Source of the DNA: Bufo bufo
Lineage: Eukaryota > Chordata > Amphibia > Anura > Bufonidae
Assembly (NCBI RefSeq): GCF_905171765.1
Contig: NC_053392.1
Location: 108,938,821-109,002,820, forward strand
Direction: 5' to 3'
DNA: 64,000 bases
The notes beneath the pieces were generated by a model, which searched no databases, was not told the DNA's origin, and was given only the letters and a program-made list of their open reading frames with translations. This document shows positions 23,278 through 35,611 of this stretch, in pieces (position 1 is the stretch's first letter; every line of letters begins with the position of its first letter). The position numbers and the translations under genes were made by a program.

Positions 23278-23926
23278 TGTCAGCGGCAGCTAGTGCTGAT
23301 TGACACTGTTTGTTGTTAGTATGGCTGTAGAGCCGATCCGGGCCGGCTCTTACTGGGAGTAGCTGTTACACTTGTCTGAAAGATTATCTGCACATTAGTG
23401 ATCTGACAGCCTCTTTTGGTTTCACTTTGTCTGTGTGTTGCTGGTATGTCCACACCTCCTGTTCAGGTGTGGATCATGTGACCTTTACCCATCCCTATTT
23501 AGTCTGACTTTACCCATCACTCCTTGCTTTGGATAGCTTAATTTGGTTTTGGAAGAGCTGGAGTGTGGTTCTTGTTGAAGTCCTGTTCATCCATCTTCCT
23601 CAGAAGTTAAGTGTTGTGCTTGTTGTGTTTTGTACTCTTTCCCCCCCAGTTATTTACTAGGCCTCAGCAAGACGCTTGTTCCTTCACCAGGGAAGGAATG
23701 GGTTGTCTCTGCCCTGGCATTACCTTTAGGGCATCCGAGGAGCACCAGGCATTTTCTAGGTTCCTGTGTTTGGGCATCTCTAACATTGAGAGGTGCCCAT
23801 ACGGATAGGAGTTAGGGCCAGGATCAGGTTTTATAGGTGGTGACCCTTCCCTAGTGATGAGGCCTAGTGACTTTCTCTTTCCTTCTTGTTGTCTTTTGGT
23901 GTTTCCCCCCTACTACATCCGTGACA
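23278..23926 (+). repeat. Possible solo LTR
   Basis: The segment starts TGTCAGCGG and ends CCGTGACA, giving short inverted TGTCA/TGACA termini as in many Gypsy LTRs, at a plausible length of 649 bp. No matching target duplication was seen, so this is tentative. Confidence 0.35.
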
Positions 23927-24326
23927 GTAGCCAAAGTGCTGGGTGGGTGGCTTCTCCCCACGCTCCAGGCCGGGTCTTTATAGGCCTATATAAAACCCAG
24001 CCAGCAGTCTTAGCTGGGTGTGGATGATCCTCCATCTGACAGGCAAGCTGTGGAGACTCTGTTTTGAATTGGTGCCGTGTTAAAGGTTTGAAAGACGCAT
24101 GCTGGAAAACAGGCACCTAAAGCCTGCTGTGGACGGCTGGGGGAAAGACTGCTAACTAGGTGAAGATTTTGTTCTATGGACATTGCATGGTGTGAACAAA
24201 CACCAAGATTGTGAATGATCATTTTGTGTTTCCTTATGTGTGAATAAACACCAAACTGTTTAAGTTAAAGACTTTGTGATTGCCTCTATACTGCGTCCGC
24301 TAGCCTGTCTACCAGAGGAAAAACCC
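23927..24326 (+). other. LTR-like or promoter-like remnant
   Basis: It contains ggcctatataaaacccag (TATA-like) near 23980 and, about 250 bases later, gtgaataaacaccaaactg (poly(A)-signal-like), a spacing typical of LTR U3-R regions. Boundaries and coding parts were not found. Confidence 0.3.
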
Positions 24327-24339
24327 CACTATATATATG

Positions 24340-24374
<35 letters not shown>

Positions 24375-24390
24375 TTATATATAATCATAC
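24327..24390. repeat. (TA)n microsatellite
   Basis: Alternating TA with a few G and C interruptions, followed by AT-rich DNA to about 24485. Confidence 0.9.
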
Positions 24391-24489
24391 TTCTGAATTA
24401 TCTGAATGCATAATATGGGGGAATCTACTACTACTGATGTTTTTAGCCATAATATATTTACATATATTATATATTCTAAATATATACAC

Positions 24490-24893
24490 GTTTAAATTAC
24501 ATTTAGCCTCTATTTCTGAAAAGGTAATGCCGGGATTTGAACTCACAACCTACTACATTAGCGCCAAGAACCTTAACTACTACGCTATATAGCTACATGT
24601 TAGCATTCAGTGAAATATGAAATGATAATTCTGCTTTATAGGAATACTTACTACATGACAAACTATTGTGAGGATTTTCTGACACAGTTTATCATTCAAC
24701 TTAATAGCTGAGTGGTTAAAGTCCTTGCCTCTAATGTAGAAGGTTGTAAGTTTAAATCCTTGCAGCAACTTTAAAGAAATAGAGGCTAAATTGGATTGAA
24801 TACACTGACTCAAGCATCGCTCATGAGTTATTCGGCCAAACACTCCGATGCTCAAGCTGAACTGGTGTTTGGCCGAGCATGCTCGCTCAACAC
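24490..24893. mobile_element. Non-autonomous hAT-type element with two opposed tRNA-like arms
   Basis: The left side, read in reverse, has TAGCGTAGTAGTTAAGG (A-box-like) and GGTTGTGAGTTCAAATCC (B-box-like). The right side, read forward at about 24703-24765, has TAGCTGAGTGGTTAAAG and GGTTGTAAGTTTAAATCC. Outside both arms lies the same flank (tagcctctatttct and agaaatagaggcta). It ends gagcatgctcgctcaacacta, a terminus similar to the hAT end at 48377. Left boundary approximate. Confidence 0.55.
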
Positions 24894-25399
24894 TAGACAG
24901 GACATCAGTTACTTCTCTATTTATTCCTATGAGACGGCAATTGAGGCTCCCATAGGAATACATAGAGAAACTGGCTTCCGGTCCACACAAAGGATGATAT
25001 GTTATTTTGTCACAGTCACATGACACAGCTGAGGATCAAAACGGAGATTATAACTAAGAAAATTACCTTCACTACAGTTTACATTGTTTAAACTTGTTTG
25101 TGGGTAGAAGGTAAGTCAGGTGAATGGGAGAGCATACTTGCTAACATAGCAGTTGGTAAATTAGGGTAAGGCCGGCCTACTGAAAAGCCCAAAACCCACC
25201 ATGGACAGCTCATTTATGGACAGGGCTTAAATAAGCCCTGTCCATTTTCCACATGGCCCAAATTTGCAGACACTGTCTCTGAAAATTAGGGAGTAATTGC
25301 AAAATTGGGACTGTTGACAACTATGTGAAAGACAAGCATAGGGGATATAAAAAAGTAGCAGGTCAGGGTCTCAGTTTGTATTGTACTTTCTTGGGAGAG
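24894..25399. other. Unassigned DNA
   Basis: No gene, array or element termini were recognised. Confidence 0.4.
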
Positions 25400-25679
25400 T
25401 ACAGGTGCATCTCAATAAATTAGAATATAATCTAAAACGTAATTTATTTCAGTTCAGTTCAAAAAGTGAAACATATATTATTTAGATTCATTACACACAG
25501 AGTGATCTATTTCAAGCGTTTATTTCTTTTAATGTTGATAATTATGGCTTACAGCTAATAAAAACCCAAAAGTCAGTATCTCAGAAAATTAGAATATTAC
25601 ATAAGACCAATGAAAAATTATTTTTAATACAGAAATGTTGTCCTACTGACAAGTATGTACAGTATATGCACTTAATACT

Positions 25680-26450
25680 TGGTAGGGGCTCCTTTTGCAT
25701 GAATTACTGCATTGATGTGATGTAACAAGGAGGCAATAAGACTGTGGTGTTATGGAAGCCCATGTTGCTTTGATAGTGGACTTTAACTTGTCTGCATTGT
25801 TGGGTCTGGTGTCTCTCATTTTCCTCTTCACAATACCCCATAGATTCACTATGGGGTTTAGAAAAGGCGAGTGTGCTGACTATTCAAGCACAGTTATACT
25901 ATAGTTATTAAACCAGGTATTTTGTCAGTGTGGGCAGATGCCAAGGTCTGCTGGAAAATGAAATAATCTCCATAAAGCTTGTCAGCAGAGGGACGCATAA
26001 AGTGCTCTAAAATTTCCTGGTAGACAACTGTGCTGGACTTATAGCACAGTGGACAAACACCTTTTTCTCCTTCTGACGCTTCTGACATTGTGTCTGAGTA
26101 ATGAGTGGCTTAACACATGGAATGCGACAGTTGTAGCCTATGTCCTGGATACAACTGTGTGTGGTGGTTCTCGAAGCAGCGACTCCAGCCGCAGTCCACT
26201 TCTTGTGAATCTCCCCCAAATTCTTGAATGGCCTTTTCTTAACAATCCTTTCAAGGCTCTGGTTATCCCTGTTTCCTGTGCAACTTATTCTACCACACTT
26301 TCAATGTACTTTCCTTCCACTCAACTTTCCATTAATATGCTTGGATATGACATTTTGTGGCTTACCCTTCTTGTGGAGGGTGGTAATGGCTGTCTTCTGG
26401 ACAACTGTCAAGTTAACAGTCTTCCCTACGAGTGTATAGACCACTGAACC
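25680..26450 (-). pseudogene. Tc1-like transposase relic
   Basis: Reverse-strand fragments include IHKKWTAAGVAASRTTTH and GYNCRIPCVKPLI (second helix-turn-helix and linker) at about 26220-26110, and NLWGIVKRKMRD plus ATWASITPQSY (C-terminus) at about 25850-25735. Between them the catalytic core is broken by stops and frame changes. This is a typical inactive Tc1 copy. Confidence 0.8.
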
Positions 26451-26595
26451 CGAATGAGGGACTATTTAAATGCTTAAGAAACCTTTGCAGGTGTTTTGTG
26501 TTGATTAGCTGATTAGAGTGTGACACCATGAGTCTACAATATAGAATTTTTACACATTATTCTAATTTTCAAAGATACAAACTTTTGGGTTTTCA

Positions 26596-29375
26596 TTAAC
26601 CGCTTGCCGCCACGGTAACGCCGATAGGCGTCCGGACGGCAGCGCTCTCAGGTCTCAGCGACACCTACTTCTTCTGAGTTCACAGCGGCGCGCAGCTCTG
26701 AAGTTAAACTACAGCCTGCCATCGCTGATCATTCGCTGGCAGGCTGTAGATGTTTAAAAAATCGCATCAGAAAGGTATATTAGAGGCTGTTTTGTTAACA
26801 GCGTCTGATATACCTGCTACCTGGTCCTCTGGTGGTCCCTTTTGCTTGGATCCACCACCAGAGGACACAGGCAGCTCTGTAAGTAGCACCAAGCACTACA
26901 CTACACTACACACCCCCCCCCCTGTCACTTATTAACCCCTGATCACCCCATATAGACTCCCTGATCACCCCCCTGTCATTGATCACCCCCCTGTAAGGCT
27001 CCATTCAGACGTCCGCATGTGTTTTGCGGATCCACAGATCTGCGGATCCGCAAAACACGGACACCGGCAATGTGCTTTCCGCATTTTGCGGATCCGCACA
27101 TTGCCAGAACTATATAGAAAATGCCTTTTCTTGTCCGCAATTGCGGACAAGAATAGGACATGTTCTATATTTTTGCGGAACGGAAGTGCGGACCCAGAAG
27201 TGCAGATCCGCAATTCCGGATCCGAGCGGGACAAAGTCCGCCCCTATAGAAATGAATGGGTCCGCAATTCCGCAAAATGAGGAACAGAATTGCGGACGTG
27301 TGAATGGGGCCTAAGGGTCCCTTATCACCGCCAGTTAGTTAGCTACTTGTTAAATAGTTAGCGCCCACCGCACCGCAGTCACTAATCAGCACTAGTACTA
27401 TATAGTATCTGTAAGTGATCAAGACTGATCGCAATCAGATCTATATCAGTACATTAGGGTCACCTTAGGCTCTACAAAAAACGCAGTGTTCGCCCGAACA
27501 GGCCTGATCTTGTGCGCACACTTGCGTTCAGTCCGCACCACCGCAGTAACAGAATTTTTTTTTTCTGATCACTGCAAAAACACAGTAAAATCGCTGCGGC
27601 GCTATAAAGATCACTTTTGAGCTTTTTGGATCTTTATTAGCGATCGCAGCTTTACTTCGCAAGCACTCCTATGTCCTTTCCCCTCTTTTTTTTTTTTTGC
27701 ACATTTTTTGTCAGAGATTTCTTCATCCACATTGATCGATGCGAATGAAGAAATCTGTGCCGTTCATTTTTTCTTTCAGCCCAGAAGCTGAACGGAAAAA
27801 AAAAATCTCATTACCCGTATGCTCAATATAAGGAGAATAGCAGAAACTCCTAATGCTGGCCATACATGTAATGATTGCGGAGACCCTCAAATGCCAGGGC
27901 AGTACAAACACCCCACAAATGACCCCATTTTGGAAAGAAGACACCCCAAGATTTTCGCTGAGGGGCATATTGAGTCCATGAAAGATTGAACTTTTTGTCA
28001 CAAGTTAGCGGAAAGGGAGTCTTTGTGAGAAAAAAAATAAAAATCAATTTCCGCTAACTTGTGCCAAAAAAAAAAAGTTCTATGAACTCGCCATGCCCCT
28101 CACGGAATACCTTGGGGTGTCTTCTTTCCAAAATGGGGTCACATGTGGGGTATTTATGCTGCCCTGGCATTTTAGGGGCCCTAAAGTGTAAGAAGAAGTC
28201 TGGAATCCAAATGCCTAAAAATGCCCTCCTAAAAGGTGCTAATTGGCCCCTTTGCGCATCTTGGCTGCAATAAAGTGTCACTCATGTGGTATCGCCGTAC
28301 TCAGGAGAAGTAGGGCAATGTGTTTTGGGGTGTATTTTTACATATACCCATGCTGGGTGAGAGAAATATCTCTGTAAATGACAACTTTTTACATTTTTTT
28401 ATACAAAGTTGTCAATTTACAGAGATATTTCTCTCACCCAGCATGGGTATATGTAAAAATACACCCCAAAACACATTGCCCTACTTCTTCTGAGTACGGC
28501 GATACCACATGTGAGACACTTTGTTGCAGCCTAGGTGCGTAAAGGGGCCGAAAGTCCAACGAGTACCTTTAGGCTTTACAGGGTTGCTCACAATTTAGCC
28601 CCGCCCAAAATGCCAGAACAGTAAACACACCCCACAAATGACTCGATTTCGGAAAGTAGACACCCCAACGTATTCACTGAGCGGCATAGTGAGTCCGTGG
28701 GAGATTTTTTATTTTTTTTGCCAGAAGTTAGCAGAAATGGAAACTTTAATATTATTTATTTTTTCCTCAGAAAGTGTCATTTTCCGCTAACTTGTGAAAA
28801 AAAATTTAATCATACATAAACTCACCATGCCCCTCCGCGAATACTTTTGGGTGTCTTCTTTCTAAAATGGGGTCATTTGGGGGGTATTTATACTATCCTG
28901 GCATTCTAGCACCTCAAGAAACATGACAGGTGCTCAGAAAGTCAGAGCTGCTTCAAAATGCGGAAATTCACATTTTTGTACCATAGTTTGTAAACGCTAT
29001 AACTTTTGCGCAAACCAATAAATATACACTTATTGGATTTTTTTTTTATCAAAGACATGTAGCACAATAAATTCTGACACAAACTTGTATAGAAATGTGA
29101 TTATATTTGAACAATTTTACCAGAAAAAGTTAAAAATACACTTTTTTTTTGAAAATTGCAGTCTATTTTGATTAATTTCAGAAAAACTAAAAATCTCAGC
29201 AGCAATCAAATACCACCAAAAGAAATCTGTATTTGTGAGAAGAAAAGGAGGTAAAATTTATTTGGGTGCCAAGTTGCATGACCGAGCAATAAACCGTTCA
29301 AGTTGCGAAGTGCTGATTTGTAAAAAAGGGCCTGGTCACTAGGGGGGTATAAACCTGTGGTCCTTAAGTGGTTAA
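26596..29375. mobile_element. piggyBac-type non-autonomous element, about 2.8 kb
   Basis: TTAA at 26596-26599 and 29372-29375 flank CCGCTTGCCGCC and, inverted, CCACTTAAGGACC. There is no transposase. The interior is strongly palindromic: about 28280-28390 reappears inverted at about 28400-28505, including a perfect core around gggtgagagaaatatctctgtaaatgacaac. Blocks match 11440-13534. It sits inside the decayed Tc1, so it is younger than that copy. Confidence 0.8.
26994..27315. mobile_element. MITE nested in the piggyBac-type element
   Basis: It starts taaggctccattcagacgtccg and ends cggacgtgtgaatggggcctaa, with internal gcggatccgcaa palindromes. It is the long form of the short version at 11898-11993, in the same context of ccccctg. 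Confidence 0.7.
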
Positions 29376-29454
29376 CTATAAGCCATAATCATCAACATTA
29401 TAATAAATAAACACTTGAAATAGATGACCCTGTGTGTAATGAATCTATTGAACA

Positions 29455-31106
29455 TACAGTCAGGTCCATAAATATTGGGACATCAACACAATTCTAACAT
29501 TTTTGGCTCTATACACCACCACAATGGATTTGAAATGAAACAAACAAGATGTGCTTTAACTGCAGATTGTCTGCTTTAATTTGAGGGTATTTACATCCAA
29601 ATCAGGTGAACGGTCTAGGAATTACAACAGTTTGCATATGTGCCTCCCACTTGTTAAGAAACCAAAAGTAATGGGACAATTGGCTTCTCAGCTCTTCCAT
29701 GGCCAGGTGTGTGTTATTCCCTCATTATCCCAATTAAAATGAGCAGATAAAAGGTCCAGAGTTCATTTCAAGTGTACTATTTGCATTTGGAATCTGTTGC
29801 TGTCAACTCTCAAGATGAGATCCAAAGAGCTGTCACTATCAGTGAAGAAAGCCATCATTAGGCTGAAAAAACAAAACAAACCCATCAGAGAGATAGCAAA
29901 AACATTAGGCGTGGCCAAAACAACTGTTTGGAACATTCTTAAATAGAAGGAAGGCACCGGTGAGCTCAGCAACACCAAAAGACCCGGAAGACCACGGAAA
30001 ACAACTGTGGTGGATGATCGAAGAATTGTTTCCCTGGTGAAGAAAACACCCCTTACAACAGTTGGCCAATTCAAGAACACTCTCCAGGAGGTAGGTGTAT
30101 GTGTGTCAAAGTCAACAATCAAGAGAAGACTTCACCAGAGTGAATAAAGAGGGTTCACCACAAGATGTAAACCATTGGTGATCCTCAAAAACAGGAAGGC
30201 CAGATTAGAGTTTGCCAAATGACATCTAAAAAAGCCTTCACAGTTCTGGAACAACATTCTATGGACAGATGAGACCAAGATCAACTTGTACCAGAGTGAT
30301 GGGAAGACAAGAGTATGGAGAAGGAAAGGAACTGCTCATGAGCCTAAGCATACCACCTCATCAGTGAAGCGTGGTGGTGGTAGAGTCATGGCGTGGGCAT
30401 GTATGGCTGCCAATGGAACTGGTTCTCTTGTAATTATTGATGATGTGACTGCTGACAAAAGCAGCAGGATGAATTCTGAAGTGTTTTGGGCAATATTATC
30501 TGCTCATATTCAGCCAAATGCTTCAGAAATCACTGGATGGCGCTTCACAGTGGAGATGAACAATGACCCAAAGCATACTGCAAAAGCAACCAAAGAGTTT
30601 TTTAAGGGAAAGAAGTGGAATGTTATGCAATGGCCAAGTCAATCACCTGACCTGAATCCGATTGAGCATGCATTTCACTTGCTGAAGACAAAACTGAAGG
30701 GAAAATGCCCAAAAACAAGCAGGAACTGAAGACAGTTGCAGTAGAGGCCTCGCAGAGTATCAACAGGGATGAAACCCAGCGTCCGGTGATGTCTATGCGC
30801 TCCAGACTTCAGGCTGTAATTGACTGCAAAGGATTTGTAACCAAGTATTAAAAAGTGAAAGTTTGATTTATGATTATTATTCTGTCCCATTACTTTTGGT
30901 CCCTTAACAAGTGGGAGGCACATATGGAAACTGTTGTAATTCCTACACCGTTCACCTGATTTGCATGTAAATACCCTCAAATTAAAGCTGACAGTCTGCA
31001 GTTAAAGCACATCTTGTTCGTTTCATTTCAAATCCATTGTGGTGGTGTATAGAGCCAAAAATGTTAAAATTGTGTCAATGTCCCAATATTTATGGACCTG
31101 GCTGTA
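29455..31106 (+). mobile_element. Tc1-like DNA transposon, full length
   Basis: TA-CAGTCAGGTCCATAAATATTGGGACA starts at 29455 and its inverse ends at 31106, with TA on both sides and terminal repeats near 190 bp. It is the same family as 5266-6875 but in the opposite orientation. Confidence 0.9.
29815..30851 (+). pseudogene. Tc1 transposase with three in-frame stops
   Basis: It begins MRSKELSLSVKKAIIRLKK and carries the helix-turn-helix IREIAKTLGVAKTTVWNIL, the first Asp in WTDETK, the second in NNDPKHTA and the Glu in SPDLNPIEHAFH. In-frame stops lie near 29944, 30147 and 30220, and the frame shifts near 30720 before the final CKGFVTKY. The three catalytic residues survive, so decay is fairly recent, but no protein can be made. 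Confidence 0.9.
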
Positions 31107-31130
31107 CATGTTTTTGAATTAAATTAGTCT

Positions 31131-31587
31131 ACTTTCACACTGCGTTTTGGCTTCCTGTTTGTGAGATCCGTTCACGGCTCTCCCAAGCGGTCCAAAAACA
31201 GATCAGTTTTGTCCTAATGCATTCTGAATGGAAAAGGATCCGCTCAGAATGCATCAGTTTGCCTCTGTTCAGTATCCATTCCACTTGCAGCGTTTTGGTG
31301 TCCGTCTGACGAAATTGAGCCAAACGGACAATGTAAGTCAATGGGCACGGATCCGTTTTCTATGACACAATCTGGCACAATGGAAAACGGATCCATACTC
31401 CATTGACTTTCAATGCTGTTCAAGACGGATCCGTCTTGGCTATGTTAAAGATAATACAAACAGATCAGTTCTGAACGGTTGCAGACATTTGTATTATCTG
31501 AATGGATCCGTCTGTACAGATGCATGACGGATCCGCACCAAACGCTACTGAAATAAATTAAGTTTTGATGATATTCTCATTTATTGA
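31131..31587. mobile_element. MITE-like DNA rich in ggatcc motifs
   Basis: It starts tactttcacactgcgttttgg and has many short inverted pieces (ggatccgctcagaatgcatc, aatggatccgtct, gacggatccg). No gene is present. It resembles non-autonomous hAT-type DNA, but ends and target duplication were not fixed. Confidence 0.4.
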
Positions 31588-32043
31588 GATTAAGGGTGGG
31601 TTCACATCTGCGTTCTGGATTCCGTTATGGCTTTCCGCTATGACATGGTTATAACAGAAAATAACGGAATCCATAAGACGGAAGGATGGATCTGTTATAC
31701 TGCCCATAGACATGTATTATGACGGATTGCAAAACGGAAGCCTTTAAAAGGCATACAGTCTTAATAGAAGTCTATGGGAATCATAACGGATCCATCCCGT
31801 TTCCATTATGCAGAGCAGAGAAAAAAGTCTTGTCGACAGGACTTTGTTTTCCGTCTTGTATAACGGGAACCTGACGGATCCGTTATAATTCCCATAGACT
31901 TCTATAAAGACAGATCAAAACAGAATGCCTCTTAAAGGCTTGCGTTTTAACTTCAGTCTTATGGATTCCATTATTTTCCGTTATAACCATGTTATAACGG
32001 AAATCCATAACGGAATCCAGAACCAGATGTGAACCCATCCTAA
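31588..32043. mobile_element. Foldback MITE
   Basis: gggtgggttcacatctgcgttctggattccgttatgg at the left is matched inverted by ccataacggaatccagaaccagatgtgaacccatcc at the right. The body repeats taacggaatcc-type motifs. There is no coding potential. Confidence 0.75.
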
Positions 32044-33639
32044 CCTGTACTGTAAAACCCACTTTTCCATTCCTTGTTGCTGTGTTTTTGTTGTAAGGAG
32101 GTAAAAGTAATGTTGGGTAATGTTATTATTTTTTTAATCCTTTGTATAGTACCGTGCAATAGTCCTCTATTACACATCTTGTTTTACACTGACAGTTCAC
32201 CTATTCGATTTCGCCTCTGTCAGGGCCTAATAGACTTCCTCTACATGGCAGACTTGGAGGTCTTGTTAAGGCAAGCAATTATTGGGACCCTGCAATTGGA
32301 TTGTGTGGAGCTCAATGGGATATAGAAGAAGCTCTGTACTGACTGTGATATCTAGATTGTTAAACAGCCAGAATCGGAGCAAGTTCCAATCTTGGTTTAT
32401 GCATCGGGTTGTCAGCTGTATGTTACATCTGACATGGTGCACAAACATGTTCACTGCTATGCTACACATTGACAACATTCTGCAGGAAGTGTTTAACTCC
32501 TTCCTGATGCAGCAATTTCCATTTTTTTTTTTTTTTTTCATTTTCACTTTATACTCCCTGCCTTTCTGGAGCTATTTCTTTTTTTCTATATTTTTTTTAT
32601 TTGAGCTTTGCTATGGCAGTGTCAGAGTCTTCTGAAGGTCTTAGGCTGCCATAGCAACTGAATGGCTCGTGCAAACTCATCGCAGGGTGCTGTTCAGTCC
32701 CAAGATAGATTATTAAAGAAACAACTTCCCAGTTTATTATTATAGACACGATCAAAGCTGAGATGACTTCTAGTATAGAGGAAAGCTAGTCAGTGTCCTC
32801 TTCTCTCCAGGACCTACCTTCTCAAAGTTGCTGCAGGGACCCCCATATTCAGTCATCTGGTAGCATGTTGCTGCTGTGTGAGCAAGTAATATTTGAATGT
32901 ATTTGTATGGTGGGCTACCAAAATAAATTTTACTGGTGGGCCCTAGGCACCCCAGTCCGACTCTGCATATTAAGCCTCTGTGCAGTAAACAGCAAAGTTC
33001 ATGTTCGACAGTTCCCACCTGCCTCCGCATTACTCCATAGACCTGACCGGAAGGCACTTGGGGACAACCACAACTAATAAGCAGGACCACCCCATTCATG
33101 TGCACCTTCTCAATTAGGTAGTAGTTGGCAACCATATGCAGCTGCTGCTCTTCTTTCAGCTCCAGGCTCCATGCTTTATCTAACAGTTATACAGCCCTTC
33201 CCTTGCAGTTTGATTTTCCTTCTCTGATATGTGCAGATGGTATCACTGAGAACTATTGAGTGAAGGAATAGTTTCAATGCAGCTTGGTGAGTGAAGGAAC
33301 TTGACAATGCACCAGCTTCTGTGAGGAGGTATTACATTAAGCTTAAATGCAATTCTTTAAAAAAAACAAAAAAACTTTATTTCATGGGATAACCCCTTTA
33401 AATATCCCAAAACACTTTATAAAGTTATGGGGGAGGAGGGAGTTTGCCTTCCTTGGGCTTTAAAAATAAGCAGATAATAAAGGGGCTACAGCAGTTGGTT
33501 AGCACTGCATCCCTTATACCGTTTTAACCTGCAAAATGCCACCTTGCCCCCCCCTTCCTCCCACTGGGTCACTCAAACACATTTGAACTGGGGCTTCTCC
33601 AAAGGGTATTATCTTGGCAGTTCCTTGGTTTTCTCCCTT
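32044..33639. other. Unassigned intergenic DNA
   Basis: It is AT-rich with T-runs near 32520-32600. Short open frames are the only coding signal and show no domains. No array or element termini were recognised. Confidence 0.4.
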
Positions 33640-34054
33640 TCACACGTATACAAGGATTTTGACTTTGCTGCAGGGGAACCACCAGGTTGTTACCTCCTGG
33701 ATTAGTCTCTGTTTGGTTGACAGCTGAGCCATGGCGGTCAAGAGACACCAGTGCTCAACAGGCAAAACTGTAGTCAGGTACAGGCTGAGCTCATGGCAGA
33801 GAGAGTATGTGCAAAATGGTAAACATTCCACAGTCAGAACAGGCAGCTCAGGGTCAGTATGTAGATCAGTCAGAGGTCAGGTCAGGCAGCAAAGGGTCAT
33901 ATCCAGAAAATAGGCAGAAGTCGGTACACGGGGAGACAAACATAAACATCACATTTTAGAAGGTACTAACAGACTTCCTATAGGGGAAGGTGTCTAAAGT
34001 ACCCCAAGGTGGCCAGCTATAGGCAGTAAGGATAAGAGTGTGTACACTGGACCT
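33640..34054 (-). repeat. Probable LTR remnant of a Gypsy element
   Basis: It lies directly downstream, on the reverse strand, of the decayed integrase at 34055-35040. Its composition is typical of Gypsy LTR ends, with runs such as CTGACCCTGAGCTGCCTGTTCTGACTG. Ends were not located. Confidence 0.35.
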
Positions 34055-35040
34055 TTAAGAGGGCAGAGGAATAGAGGCCTTGCCAGCAAGAAGCATGCCA
34101 CAGCCTGTGTGGAGGAGCAGAGAATCTTCGGTGGTAGACCTGCTGGAATGAGGAGAGATTACAGCTGGCCTGCTGTGGAGTCTGTGCCTACAATTAGCAG
34201 ACCTCTTCATGCAAGCAGAAGCCTTTAAGAGAGAAGTCTTCGTCTCTTGCCATATCTGGGAGTAATTACTGATAGCAGATTCAGCTGCTAGAACTCCAGA
34301 AGAGATGTGTATTGGAAGTGAAACCCACATATGGTGGACATATACAGGGAAAAAAGGTTGATCACTACTAAAGGAAGCAATAAAACCCAGTCATCATAGG
34401 GAGCAGAAATGAAGTGTCACAAATGGTTAACTGAAGTTTGATAATGCATTTCACCTGCCCATTACATTGTGGGTAGCAAGCTGAAGAAAAGTCCAATGTA
34501 ACATCCAGCTGTTTACAGATACTGTAGCTTTCCAGAACTTAGAATAAAATAGCACTTCTTCATCAGAAACAATGTGTAACGGCAGCTTGTGTAGCCAGAA
34601 AATGTGTTTTATGAACAAGTTAGTCTCTAGCAGAAGGGAGGCCATCAAAATGAGCCATGTTTGAAAACTGGTTGGCCATCAACTAGATTACTGTGCATCA
34701 TGAGGAATGTCAGTAATAAAATCCTTAGCAATGTGCTGTGATGGGTCATCAGGTACTGGCAGAGGAAGTAAAAAAACTACATGTTTTTACTTATTAGTCT
34801 TATTCTGGGCATAAGTAGTACAGGAAGCTACATAGACTTTGATGTCTATATTGGGGCACAAATAATGATGAGAGATAAAGGTAACAGTTTTGTGAAGACC
34901 TCGATGGCTGACAAGTTTGGATTGATGTCCCCAGTCCAGGACCTACTTCCTTTTAGTCACTGGGACATATGTCTTGCAAGGTGGAATGTCCTCTAGCTGA
35001 ACTGTAGCAACAGAAGTGATGTGTGTAGGGTCGATTGCAA
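34055..35040 (-). pseudogene. Decayed Ty3/Gypsy integrase
   Basis: Reverse-strand pieces in three frames line up in integrase order: IPPCKTYVPVTKR, a degenerate zinc-binding region (SHRGLHKTVTFISHHY, YVASCTTYAQNK), DFITDIP with the first catalytic Asp, FIKHIFWLHKLPLHIVSDE with the second Asp, DFSSACYPQCNGQ, and downstream SQIWQETKTSLLKASACMKRSAN. Frameshifts, stops and a gap near 34330-34450 are present. No reverse transcriptase was found beside it. Confidence 0.75.
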
Positions 35041-35611
35041 TGTCCCACTTTTATGCAGTGCCCCACTGCAAAGGGTTTATATTCCTGTATTTTATGCACT
35101 GTATGTCCCAAAGGCTGTAAATGGAGAGAGCAGGAAAAATGCCTGTTCTGTGGATAGAAATCAGCAAACTGATAGCATACGTGTATGTGCAGCCTTTGAG
35201 TAAAGAGCTACGGAATTCAGCAGATCGTTCAGCGGCATCATGGGGGAAAGTGTAGATTATGTATCAAGGAAGGTAACACTTACATTTGAGGCAACAGACT
35301 CCCCTGCATTGTGATTGAAACAACATACCTCAGGGACCCCTACCATATTAAAAGTACAGACTTGCCGTCTGTTTGGATAGACACTATCCTGCTGAGGGTA
35401 CTGTGGATGTATAGATCTGAAGGGGTTACACCAAGTCAAACAAGCGAGAAAGAGCTCTAACATTGGTATTCATTTTGCTGGGTGGAAATGTGGAACAGAG
35501 TCAAACCAAACAAAAGAACAGCAAACACTAGGTATGGAAATAATTATGACAATAATGCTTATGAAGACATTAATGCTTATGAAAATGTGTAGCAGGAGTC
35601 TCATGTTTGCA
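35041..35611. other. Unassigned DNA
   Basis: No gene or repeat boundary was recognised. It may include more of the decayed Gypsy element. Confidence 0.3.

Larger units (their letters stand above)
25400..31130 (-). mobile_element. Decayed Tc1-like element split by two later insertions
   Basis: The left end is TA-CAGGTGCATCTCAATAAATTAGAATA at 25400 with a long inverted repeat. The element runs to 26595, is interrupted by a TTAA element (26596-29375), resumes at 29376-29454 with the inverted-repeat sequence (ccataatcatcaacatta ... gaatcta), is interrupted by a different Tc1 (29455-31106), and leaves a short remnant (catgtttttgaattaaattag) after 31106. The family differs from the other two Tc1 copies here. 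Confidence 0.75.

Noticed and set aside
32074..32325. 83-codon frame with a hydrophobic start
   Set aside because: No domain, no splice partners and no Kozak-like context; it lies in unassigned DNA.
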